Below, in pieces: positions 1 through 9,716 of a DNA stretch of 14,344 bases. Location: assembly GCA_027596945.1 (NCBI GenBank), contig JADGJH010000798.1:1-14344 (forward strand). Direction: 5' to 3'. Position 1 is the first letter of the stretch. Each line of letters opens with the position of its first letter. This stretch comes from Physocladia obscura. Lineage: Eukaryota; Chytridiomycota; Chytridiomycetes; Chytridiales; Chytriomycetaceae. Position numbers and translations under genes: made by a program. The notes under the pieces were generated by a model. The model was given only the letters and a program-made list of their open reading frames with translations. It had not been told where the DNA came from and did not search any database.

Positions 1-77
1 TACTCCCCCAAAATAAAAATAAATCCATTTTTTTAAAAAAAAAAAAAAAAAAAAAAGAATTTAAAAAAAACACTCAC
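1..77 (-). other. Partial intron of the urease gene (runs off the left edge)
   Basis: On the minus strand the urease reading frame stops at a good donor (GTGAGTG, beginning at 77) after codon 674 plus two bases. The rest of the window to base 1 is T/A-rich, including a long homopolymer run at about 33-56, as in the other introns here. The only AG near the edge (bases 5-4) would not restore the conserved Pro-Ala that should follow, so the acceptor most likely lies outside the window. Confidence 0.75.
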
Positions 78-2601
78 GGGTTGATTGTATACTTGGCAAC
101 ATATCTTTTGATTCTAAAATTATCACTTTCATTGTCGTCGTTTTCCAAAATTCCCCTGACAGTTTTGTTTTTATCGGCAGTCTGCCACGTTCGTGCCACA
201 ACCTCTCCAACTCGACCCATTGCCTGCGAATCGCTCGAAATAATAGATATGGCGCCGAGGTCATGCAAAATATCTTCGGCGCCAATAGTTTCACCGCGAA
301 TTCGCGACTCAGCAAATGAAATATCTTCAGGCACATCTTTCGAGAGGTGGTGACAAACCATCAACATGTCAAGGTGTTCATCCAGTGTGTTGATGGTGTA
401 TGGTCGTGTTGGATTTGTTGACGATGGGATAACGTTTGGAAGTCCACAAACTGTGATAATGTCCGGGGCCTGTGACATCGGGTTATTGATGAAGAGGAGA
501 GGAAGCCAAAAAGAAAAAAAAAACAACTTACGTGTCCGCCACCAGCACCTTCACTGTGATATGCGTGAATAGTGCGATTCTTGAACGCAGCGATTGATGC
601 CTCCACGAATCCAGACTCGTTCAATGTGTCGGTGTGAATTGTGGCCTGTACGTCATACTTCTCGCATTCCGCTAAGCAACAGTTAATCGCAGCAGGCGTG
701 GTACCCCAGTCTTCGTGCAGCTGATAATTTTTTCAAATCAAATAAATTATATTTTAAAACAAAAAATCTAACACTAAAACCAACGTACTTTTAATCCAAC
801 AGCTCCAGCTTTGATTTGCTCTGTCAAACCTTCCGGGCTAGAAGTGTTCCCTTTTCCAGTAAACCCAAAATTGAGAGGAAGCTCATCAGTGGACTGCAAC
901 ATCATTCGAATATGATACTTTCCAGGTGAACAAGTAGTTGCTTTAGTTCCAGTGTTTGGCCCAGTGCCTCCGCCAATGAGGGTTGTAATTCCGCTGGAGA
1001 TTGCCTGAGAAAGTCATTTGGTTTAAAAACGTAAAAAAAAGAGGAATTACTTTTTACTCACCTCTGTACAAATCTGAGGACAAATAAAGTGTATATGGGT
1101 GTCAATAGCGCCAGCAGTAAAAATTTTTCCTTCTCCTGACAAAACTTCTGTTGTGACACCAATAGTCATTCCTTCCGTAACGCCTTCCATGACATCTGGG
1201 TTTCCAGACTTTCCAATAGCTTTGATAAATCCATCTTTAATCCCAATATCAGCCTGTGTACATTCTTATTAGATCGACAGATAAAAAAAGAAAAGAAAAA
1301 CCTTGTAAATTCCAGTATAGTCAACAACAATTGCATTTGTTATAACAAGATCCAAAGCTTCTTTTTCTCCAACTCCAGCTGCCATACCCATTCCCTCTCG
1401 AATAACTTTGCCTCCTCCAAAGACACTTTCGTCTCCATAACTTGTGAAATCCTTTTCTATTTTCAAATACAATCCAGTATCACCAAGTCGCACGCGGTCT
1501 CCAACGGTTGGGCCGTACGCTTCGGCGTACCGGAATCGATCAATTTCAAATGGAGCAGATGGTGTCAACGCAAGAGCATACGTGTGACGGAATCCTTTTT
1601 CGATAAGATCAGTTACGATTTTCGACACATCTGCACCAGCCACAGGGCCAGTGGCAAGAGAATTTCCACCACGAATTCGCTTGCGCCCTCCAATATCGAC
1701 AAGAGAGACAATCTTGCTTTCGCCTAAAATATTAAACACTTTAAAATATGCGTTCTAATAATTTCCTCTGTCACCTGGCTCAAAACGTACAGCTGTCCCT
1801 GCAGGAATATCAAGTCTGCGCCCAAAGGCGATTGAACGGTCGAATTCGAGAGCTTTGTTTGTTTCGATGAAATGATAGTGTGATCCGACCTTGTTTGAAA
1901 ATAAAGTAAGTGAAACTCTATTTTCAGTGAGACAGATTTACTTGGATTGGTCTGTCTCCTGTATTTGTAACTTTAAGCGCGTAACGATCTCGTCCGGAAT
2001 TCAAAACGATTTTTCCAGATTTTGCAAGAACAGCACCTTTTTTTTTGATTTATTTTTGAATAAATCAGTCATTCAGCGAGAAACAACGCACCCGGAGCAA
2101 CACTCTCTTTGGCGACAGCTGGAAAATACGTACGATCCGGAATGGGCAAGAATGAGCCATAGAGGGCAAGTTCGAGATCAACAGTATCTGAGCAAATTGG
2201 ATTGTGGACCGTGACAAGTTTTGTTCCGTCTGGAAAAGTGCCTTCGACCTGCACATCGTGGAGAGTTGACGCGACCCCGGCCAGCACATGGCGTCGCCCA
2301 AGCATTTTGCGGCCAAGATCCATCAGCTGTGTTTATTTGTTTCCGTGTGGTTGGATATTAGCATCATATAGTTCACTGATCAACAATTCAGCAATTGGCA
2401 ATCTGATATGATAAGATTCCCAGAAACCCTTACTTGGGCAACAGAATGTTTGCCGTCTCTGATCAGTTCAAGCAGCTGTGACGCAATTAACGCGCATGCT
2501 TCTGAATGGTTGAGTCGAACGCCGCGCGCCAATCGCTTCTGTGCAAGAACTCCGACTTGGTGTAGAACAAGTTTGTCAAGTTCGCGCGGAACCAAATGCA
2601 T
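78..2601 (-). CDS. Urease, single-chain plant/fungal type (3' end outside window)
   Basis: Nickel urease hydrolyses urea to ammonia and carbamate in the cytosol. Nine exons read cleanly: 2601-2434, 2326-2092, 2036-1942, 1889-1775, 1723-1302, 1253-1062, 1004-789, 720-532 and 469-78, all with GT-AG introns and matching phases. The start [11 protein letters not shown] is the canonical gamma-type N terminus. Gamma-like residues are ~1-100, beta-like ~105-240, alpha-like from ~261. Ligands are all present: His398 and His400 (THIHF), the lysine to be carbamylated Lys481 (last codon of exon 7), His510, His536, flap Cys583-His584 (MVCHHL) and Asp624 (SSDSQAMGR). Each lies exactly 9 residues before its jack bean counterpart. 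About 674 residues are visible; ureases of this type run ~835-840, so roughly 165 C-terminal residues lie to the left. No frameshift or stop is seen. Accessory genes (UreD/F/G) are not in the window. The start codon lies 19 bp after the stop of the upstream gene. Confidence 0.96.
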
Positions 2602-2620
2602 TTTGTGTTTGAAAAATTTA
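2602..2620 (-). promoter_or_regulatory. 19-bp spacer between LRRIQ1-like stop and urease start
   Basis: Only 19 bp separate the TAA of the upstream gene (2623-2621) from the urease ATG (2601-2599), both on the minus strand. The spacer is T/A-rich, with a second TAA directly after the first. No room exists for a separate promoter, so the urease 5' leader must start inside the last exon or intron of the upstream gene, or the two are on one transcript. That is inference from spacing alone. Confidence 0.6.
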
Positions 2621-2622
2621 TT
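2617..2622 (-). terminator. AATAAA polyadenylation signal overlapping the LRRIQ1-like stop
   Basis: On the minus strand the stop region reads CAATAATAAATT, so a canonical AATAAA hexamer begins within the TAA stop codon. Cleavage normally occurs 10-30 nt downstream, which would fall at or inside the first urease codons. The presence of the signal also supports the chosen last exon. Confidence 0.5.
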
Positions 2623-5600
2623 ATTGATTTTTTTTCGTCAGTGGGGGAAGAGATGGGACACTGCCCGCAACTTTGCTCGCCACATAATTATTAATCAGCA
2701 ATTGCACTCCCGGTGATGTTTCAAACATCGGTATTGACGCTGGTATCTGGTATTTTTTTTTTTTTTATTCAAAAAAAAACAAAAAAAAAAACAAAAAACT
2801 TACTGAGTTGATTTGTGTTCTCGAAATTTTTGGCAGCTTGAGCAATGGAAGAGTCGATACTTTTGGTATTTTTATCCTGCTAGAGTCGCCAATGTCCCAC
2901 TTATAGATTACCTTAAAAGTTTCATTCGAATGACTTGAAAATGTATTTCCATAATTAACAGTCTCTCTTGATTCAGTCATTGTTGTATACAATGGAATCG
3001 CATCAGTAATAGAGCTAGCAGGGTCAGAGTATTCAAGTATTTTCTCAGAATCGACAATTTTACGACCTTCGCTGTGGCTTTTAAGGTGCCCAGGAGGGAA
3101 TAATGGCCCTCGTCCGCCGAAATTTTTATTTGGCTGATTTTTTTCTATGTTATAAGTACTGCTATTCATGCGATTATCTGGCGAATGACTTTCACCATTT
3201 TTAATTTCATTCGTATCATAGTTTGGTAGGTGTGTTTCATTATGCTCCAAGCTGGCATCAAAATAGATTTCATGGTGTTCTAGTTGGTGCTCACGTGAAA
3301 TTGTTCTATTTAGTGCCAACGATGCGATTGGAAGCCCTGAATAGGCATGCTGATATACTTTTCTGAGGCGTATCAATGGATCATTTTCATCAGCCAATTT
3401 TCTTGCTTTTTCTTGGAGCATTCTGTCTCTGTTGGCTTTTTCGATCCAATATTTACGATTTTTCGGTTGGATTTCTTGAAAATTGGCTATTTCTTTCGAT
3501 AGAATCTGTTGTTTGAGTTCCTTTTCGTCTGTTTTTTGGAGGTATTCCTTGAGTGGGTTGAAATTGACCAGATTACTTTCAAAAGTGTTTGCAAGCGTAA
3601 GCTTCTCTGGGCGTGCAATTTCATTTTTCTGTAAAAAAGTCTCACATTATGATTTTTATGATACTATTCTCGAAAAATACCTCCGCCAAGGTCACCCATC
3701 CTCTCTCATCTTCAACTTGTTGAGAAAATAAATCCACGACTTCGTCTTCAATGCGATGGATAGCCAAACTCTTGTCGGTTTTCATGGCTGTTTCTTTTGT
3801 CGGATACTCCCGATCAACGGAGAGAGTTGCAGTATTTCCGGTAACTGCTCGTTTAATACTTCTCTGACTGTCAATCTTTTTCACACCGAATTTTTGAACA
3901 AAGGGTTTATAATCACCGCTGATTTCGGTGTCGTGATTTTTTGTGGCCCAATCGATCAAAGCGCCACCTAAAATTGAATTTAGTGACTGAATTCTCCGCC
4001 AAAAAATAAAATTTACCTTCAAATTCAAGCAAATTTTTCAGAGCCACTTCTTCTTTTACTTTCCGTGTTTCTTTTCGAACTTTTATACCTGTGCACGAAA
4101 AATAATTGATTTAGCATTTTTTACGATTATTTTATTTTGAAGAACCTCGCCATAGTGCTTGAATTTTTATAATTCCTCGCAAATTTTCTTCCCATCGCTT
4201 ACGGTTTTTCATTTGCTTGCACGATCTTCTCCAAAACCATTGAATTTTAATAGCGCCTGCCGTTTATCAACTTATTTAAAAGCACAAACACAACAAATAA
4301 ATACATGACACACATGATTTCAGTCTTTTAAAGTTTTTTGCTGCTTGCTTACGTCTCCAGTATACTTGCGCAATAACAGTACTACATGACAGCATCTTTT
4401 CATTCAAAAATTCAATCATCGCAGAGTTTGCCATATCTCTGTCAAACAAGTTCTTTAAGAAAAAAAGTTTTAAAAAAAAATAATAGTTACGTGTCTGGCC
4501 CTGCAAAAGCATTTACCCGCGAAATCTCAGAGGCATGTAAATTCAATGTTGTCACCATCCATTGAATTCGGCCAGCTTGCAAATACTGTCGCATTTCCAG
4601 TGACGAATTTTGGGGAGCCTGAAGGTAGTGATGGTATGGCTCAAATTCAGGACCCATATAGTCATCAATTGACTGTTTTTCGAGTTAAAAATAGATACAA
4701 AAACACCAAAAAAAATTTAAAAAATTTAACAGTAAGGAAAAAAAAAAAAAACGAGAAAGAAAAAAATAGTCAGAAAACCTGTTGATAAAACGAAACTATT
4801 CGTGCATAATCTTCAAATTGCTCACTCTTGGTGTGTTTTCTAACTTAAATTGTAAATAGCTATAAATAATGAGAATAAAAACGACTTAACTCCATAAATG
4901 TGAGCAGTGTGGCTTGCGAATAATACTTTTGAACTCTTTTAAATTCTAAAAATGAACCAAACGGCTGTCGCAAATAGTTTAAGTGCTTTGGCGGAACCCG
5001 GGCCTCATTTAAAAACTAAATTGGAATAAATTGTTGCTATTTCTTTTCTAATCTTTTTTTTTTTCTTTAAATACCTGCAATTTGTTGAAGTGCCGAAAGC
5101 AAAAAGATTCCAGTAATGGCCAAGCCGCTATAGGATTTCGTAAAAGATTTAACACTTTGAGTTGTATGCAAACAGTTACGGGAAGCAAATTTCGTGGATC
5201 TGTGATGGTTTAAAAGATCAACATTTGTTTGAATGAAAAAAAATTACTGTCTCATATGATCACCTTCTATTTTGTTATCTGCAAGATGTAATTCGATTAA
5301 AAAAGGACATATTGCAAGGGATTCTATGTAATCAATTTTATTTCCATCCAAGTGCAAAATTCGAAGGCGCGGGAGCCAAGAAGACAAAGAAATTCGGCTA
5401 AAAATGATCGAATATCTCTTTATTTTTTATTGTGCTGAAAACACTCACTTTATAAAATTGTGATCCAAATCAAGCACATGAAGTAAAGGATTATCAAATT
5501 CCGGAATATTTGTGTACTTGTTTCGAGCAAGGCTCAAATATTGAAGAATTCTACAATCGCTCAAATACGATGGATTCCCACTCATTAATTTCGTTCTTGA

Positions 5601-8600
5601 CAAATTAAGATAAATCAGGTTTGCCAAGTTTTCAACACATTTAAAGTCTTTGACCTAACGTTTATAAGAAAATATCAAAATTCATTGTGGGTACCTCTGT
5701 ATTGTGGAGATCCAAAATGCTTAGCTCATCGCTTTTCGTTGATTGAATTTCTTTAATTGGATTAGAGCTCACATCTAGCCAAACAACGCCTTTTGCAGCA
5801 CTACTGTCAACCTGGAATGAAATAAGAATTAACTTTGCCAAATATCACTCACATCAACATGAGAAATAGCATTATTATTTGCACTGAAAAATCTAACGTT
5901 TCCAAGAACATTTAGATCCAATGAAGTCAATTTATTTCTCTATAGCTAGTTAATATCCAGTTAATATGAGTTAGTATATCTTACGTTCAATGAAACAGAG
6001 CTCAGATTTTGACCATAGTCAAGGCCGCGAAGCTTCGTACTTGTTGATAAATTAGAGAATAAAAACTAGATTGTAAGTGCTCACATATTATTTCCGTCAA
6101 AGTTTGCGTAAATAAGTTTTAAGGCGTCCTTCAAAAATGGAACCTTGAAAACAACGGAATTAATAACAACTAAAATAAATAAACAAGACTACTTTTTGCA
6201 ATTCGCTGTCTACTGCTTCAAGATATTCTAATTCCGCAACTGTAATTTGTTTTCCATCTCGAATCGTTTTTTTGCATGCTGTATCAAAAATTTTTCTTTC
6301 AAGAACTCGTGCCGCTTCATCTGCTTGCAGTTTTTTGGCAATCGAAGATTCAATTTTTGCTTTTCTTATTTCGTATTCATTCTTCACCTGTGATAGCTTT
6401 TTGTTGAGATCCTCAACTTTTTTTTCAAGCAAATTCTGAGAATTTTCCAAGCTAGCTCCTTCTAACACGGATGCATTCAATTCACTGATCAACTCTTTTA
6501 AAGTATGACTGTTTAAGTCTGCTTGTTTGGTGACTTTATCTTGCGCGCGCTTGAATTTTTCAAACAGTTTTGCGGCTCTTTGTAATAATGCATTTGCCTT
6601 GTCTTTTTCCTTTTCAAATGCAACTTTTGCTACAACTTGTAGCCAGTGCAGAAGTTGGCGATAGCGTTGCTCGTGCTCGCGTACTTTGATTTTGGTTGCT
6701 CGCACTGCGCGGTGTTGGAGATTCAGATGAGAGCGAGATGTCTCAATTAGTAGAGTTAATTCTTGGTGTAATTCGACTTCTTTTTTTGTTTCATGAATTA
6801 TATGCTGATAGTCTAATTTTAGTCGACGCTCTTCTTTTTTGTACGCACGAAGCTCATCATCTCCCTATTTTTTTTTTTACTCTTTGGATCAGTGTTGTAA
6901 ATAAACACGGGATAAAAATACCTCCGGAATTTGTGAAGATCGACGTGAATAGTCAAAATCTGATATCATTGAAGATTGCCGAGATAAAATTTCCATATTT
7001 GGCGTTAATGATTGAAGAAACTCTGATTTAACTGATGTAACTGATAAACTTCTTCGCCGTCCAAGTGGCGTTTCATACATCTCTTCTTTTTCATTTGTTA
7101 TTATTTCAGATTTTCGACGTTTTGAAAGAGCTGAGAACTCGGGCACCGCAATGATTGATGACGCACGTCCTTGTAAAGATTGCGGATGATTAGGAGATGC
7201 TTTAAAAGATTCAACCATATTTATTAAGCTGCTTTTTTGACGTTGCAAAGTTTCGTCATTGCTTTGGGTGAATGTATCAGGAGTATTTGTGGTTAATCTG
7301 TTTTGGGCATCGGCGATTGAATCATTCATAGCACGAAAATTTTGCATGTCATTGCGAAGTTGAACAAGAATATCCATTTCATTATCCAAACTGTCGTTGA
7401 TACTCCTATTTATGGTTTTAACTTATAATATAATTTCAGAAACTTACTGCATGCTGTCGTTGAACTTTTCTTGTATTAATTTGAGTTCAGTTGAGTTCAT
7501 AATCGATTCTTCATCTTCCTCAATTTCTTGGTTTTTAACTCTTTTATTTGTGATTGCTAGCTGATTTTTGAATTTAACAGATATTAAAGAAAATAGACAT
7601 ACATCATCAAGTTCAGTTAAATTTTCATGTGAACTTGAATTTAGGCTTTCTTCTAATTCCTCAAATTTCTCCTTAAGTATTTGCTGAAAACACCATTAAT
7701 TGATAATCAGAAAGTGGTACAAGAAAATTGAAAACCTTTCGTTCTTCAAGTCTTTCAACAATAGACTTTCGTTTAATTCCCAGAGTCGAATCTATCTCCA
7801 GAGGAATATTTTTTGAAACCTCTCCTATTTCAGGCTCTTCAATCAACGGAAGAGATGACGCTGTTCCAATTTTTGGAACTGTAATTCTTTCTGTGAAAGA
7901 GATTCTTCGACCCTGGGGTATGACATTTAAAAACTCGAGTGCTTCATCAACTTCAGTTTCTATTTGAAGCCTTTGCTTTTCAATTTGGTCGTCCCGAACC
8001 TGCATGCCCGCTATTAAGTCGGACCACGATTTCTATTATGTGAAAGTTTTCACAAATTAGAAATGACTTTTACAAAATCGAGGAAATATTCTAGTTGTTT
8101 TATTTCATTAAACTACAATAAAATAATACTCACAACTGGTTGAAATTCTGTGTTTGAAGAGCCGAACTCAGTAATAAAATGGACTATGGCCAGACTGTTA
8201 TTTCGATTGATACCAATATTTATTATATTTTCTTGTAATTGCACATCGATATCTTTTTTGATTGAAACATCTTCCACGGAGATAATTGGATTATTATTGC
8301 CACTGGCTTCAATAGATTTAGATGTAGTTGGGTAAAACAAATCATCACGATTTGCGTTTGGATCGCAAAAACCGGAAATAAACGGGCCATGAATATCAAT
8401 CTCTGCATGATTCATATCAATAATAAAATTCTGCGGATTAACGTCATGATCAAACACGTCTGTATCAGGTGGCAAATTCGCAAGTTCAAGAGCAATTTCG
8501 GCTTCGACATTAAAATCACCAAGATCGTCATCCTCAATAAGAATATTGGTTTGGACATTAAATTGCTCCATCACGCTCGTATTTGAATTAGTTTTTATGC

Positions 8601-8643
8601 AAACAATCCCTTCTAAATCAGTTGTGACTCTGTCTTGTTCCAT
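2621..8643 (-). CDS. LRRIQ1-like protein: coiled coil, leucine-rich repeats, IQ motifs
   Basis: 22 phase-consistent exons: 8643-8134, 8032-7736, 7683-7603, 7560-7448, 7405-6922, 6864-6193, 6143-6085, 6039-5985, 5939-5853, 5811-5695, 5654-5449, 5397-5264, 5199-5075, 5015-4891, 4839-4779, 4672-4517, 4452-4353, 4256-4146, 4088-4017, 3967-3681, 3628-2804, 2746-2621; about 1600 residues. Order: acidic N terminus (1-170), Glu/Lys/Ser-rich segment to ~495, charged coiled coil 496-719, about eleven leucine-rich repeats ~720-980 (for example LDLDHNFI and LHLDGNKI), a C-cap, IQ motifs ~1115-1170 ([23 protein letters not shown]), then a basic/Ser-rich tail. IQ motifs bind calmodulin or EF-hand proteins. 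Length and domain order resemble vertebrate LRRIQ1 (~1700 residues), a protein linked to cilia; a flagellar role is inferred. Exon 17 has two possible donors (4352 or 4313) in the same phase. Orthology to other LRR/IQ proteins is not excluded. No breaks are seen. Confidence 0.85.
4257..4352 (-). other. Intron with two alternative in-phase donors at an IQ motif
   Basis: Donor GTAAGC at 4352 ends the exon at VIAQVYWR. Donor GTGTGT at 4313 adds 39 nt (13 codons) that complete a fuller IQ-like motif ([14 protein letters not shown]). Both join the acceptor at 4257 in phase 1. The longer form spaces successive IQ glutamines 22-27 residues apart, the spacing usual for tandem IQ motifs; the shorter form has the stronger donor. 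Confidence 0.45.
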
Positions 8644-8656
8644 TTTTGACAAAATC
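8644..8656. promoter_or_regulatory. 13-bp divergent start-to-start interval
   Basis: The LRRIQ1-like ATG (8643-8641, minus) and the NAA38-like ATG (8657-8659, plus) diverge with 13 bp between them. An upstream in-frame Met for the minus gene sits at 8658-8656, inside the same CATG that carries the plus ATG. Any promoter must therefore lie within coding sequence of the opposite gene, and the two 5' leaders must be very short or overlap in antisense. The start assignments rest on family fit (plus gene) and the first reasonable Met (minus gene). Confidence 0.5.
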
Positions 8657-8976
8657 ATGACAGCCAAAGTCGACAATGCCGAAATAGGGGAATTACGGTC
8701 GCTGCTTGGGACAAATGCGCGGCTAGTTGCATCGGATGGCCGAGTATTTATTGGTGCATTTAAATGTATCGACAAATACCGAAACATTGTGCTTGGCGGG
8801 GCGGAAGAGTTGAGCATAAATATGAACGAAGATACAGGCGAGAACAAAGGTACAGCTGAACTATTAGAAACTATTAAATTCTTAAACCAAGATAAACAGA
8901 ACAGCGGCGATATGTCGGGATGATTATGTTGCCTGGCAAGCACTTGGTTTCAGTGGGCTTCGAAACGTATCAATAA
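8657..8976 (+). CDS. N-alpha-acetyltransferase 38 (NatC auxiliary, Lsm domain)
   Basis: Two exons, 8657-8849 and 8900-8976, are joined over a 50-nt GT-AG intron in phase 1, giving 89 residues. The protein is a stand-alone Lsm/Sm fold. Sm1-like residues ~15-50 read LLGTNARLVASDGRVFIGAFKC followed by DKYRNIVLGGAEE, and Sm2-like residues ~66-82 read RRYVGMIMLPGKHLVSV. The 'DGR.. G.F.. D...N..L' pattern and 'GM.M.PG.H.VSV' ending match NAA38/LSMD1/Mak31, the small auxiliary subunit of the NatC complex that acetylates N termini starting Met-hydrophobic on ribosomes. The NAA30 and NAA35 partners are not in the window. The acceptor at 8899 is required to restore the Sm2 frame; the next AG, five bases on, would break it. 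It overlaps head-to-head with the LRRIQ1-like gene. Another LSm paralogue is possible but fits less well. Confidence 0.85.
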
Positions 8977-8977
8977 A
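8972..8977 (+). terminator. AATAAA signal overlapping the NAA38-like stop codon
   Basis: The last codons read CAA TAA A, so AATAAA starts one base inside the Gln codon and contains the TAA stop (8974-8976). The same arrangement occurs at the end of the neighbouring LRRIQ1-like gene. Confidence 0.5.
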
Positions 8978-9716
8978 TCATGCGTATAATCTGTTTCTGC
9001 AACAATGTGAAAAATGGAATGTAATGAAATGCAAGATTGCGCCGCGCTATTTGCAATCAGCTTAATCCGAAAGATGGCAAATTATTTCTTTTTGAAGTTT
9101 AAGTACTTTGCGATTAGTGAATCAGGAAGAGCTCTTTCTTAGATCGAAATAAGTAACACACAAAAGATATCAAGTTAATCACATTGTTTATTCAAACTGA
9201 TGTTGAAAAAAGGGCTTGAAACTTGACACATACACCAAACATAAATAAGAAGATTTTATAAATTAATTTGGGAAATCTGAAATAGGATTAATAGCGTGAA
9301 AAACTGGTAATTGCTGTTGGATTTTAATTTTTGAAAAAAGGAATTAAATGCTTATTTTATTATATCTGGGATAGGTTTCTTGAGATTTGAGGGCTTTGTG
9401 GCAATTCAGAAATTATCACTGAATTGCCATTACTGACCATATCCCAATCAAGAGAGCAAATGAAAAAACAAAAAAATAAGAAACATCACTTTTATTCGAT
9501 TTCAAAATGCCAATATGAACACTTATTTGCGTCAGATATTCAGAATGGTCATTGTTGCAATGTTTGCGTAATATGGTTGAGTCATATGATAAGGTGGAGT
9601 CATGTGACAATGCATGGAATTCGAATTTCATTCAGAGTAGAATTACATTGCACGATAATGCGCTATCAAATTTACCATAATTTGTTTATGGTGAGGTTGC
9701 TGAGGAGAGATTCTGG
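8977..9716. other. Gene-free AT-rich interval
   Basis: I find no open frame with a recognisable or gene-like protein on either strand. Short frames at 9424-9723 (plus) and 9416-9631 (minus) overlap each other, lack domain features and look incidental. The interval probably holds the 3' flank of the NAA38-like gene and the original 5' flank of the TIR relic. An 11-bp hairpin lies at 9399-9429. Confidence 0.6.
9399..9429. repeat. Perfect 11-bp inverted repeat (hairpin, 9-nt loop)
   Basis: TGGCAATTCAG at 9399-9409 is exactly repeated in reverse complement at 9419-9429, separated by nine bases. No T-run or gene end adjoins it. Its role is unknown: a small MITE-like remnant, a protein-binding dyad or chance. 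Confidence 0.6.

Noticed and set aside
2751..2802. T-run followed by A-runs that could form a hairpin/terminator
   Set aside because: It lies inside an intron of the LRRIQ1-like gene and matches the low-complexity T/A content of the other introns here.
4314..4352. Read-through of the exon to the stop near 4276 as an alternative C terminus
   Set aside because: It would truncate the protein before two clear IQ motifs and the long tail that continue in phase after the intron. Retained only as an alternative-donor question.
8113..8943. 276-codon open frame on the minus strand running through the NAA38-like gene
   Set aside because: The part upstream of 8643 is exactly antisense to the NAA38-like exon and intron and has no domain features. 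Only the part from Met 8643 continues in phase into the LRRIQ1-like exons, so the upstream portion is treated as a shadow.
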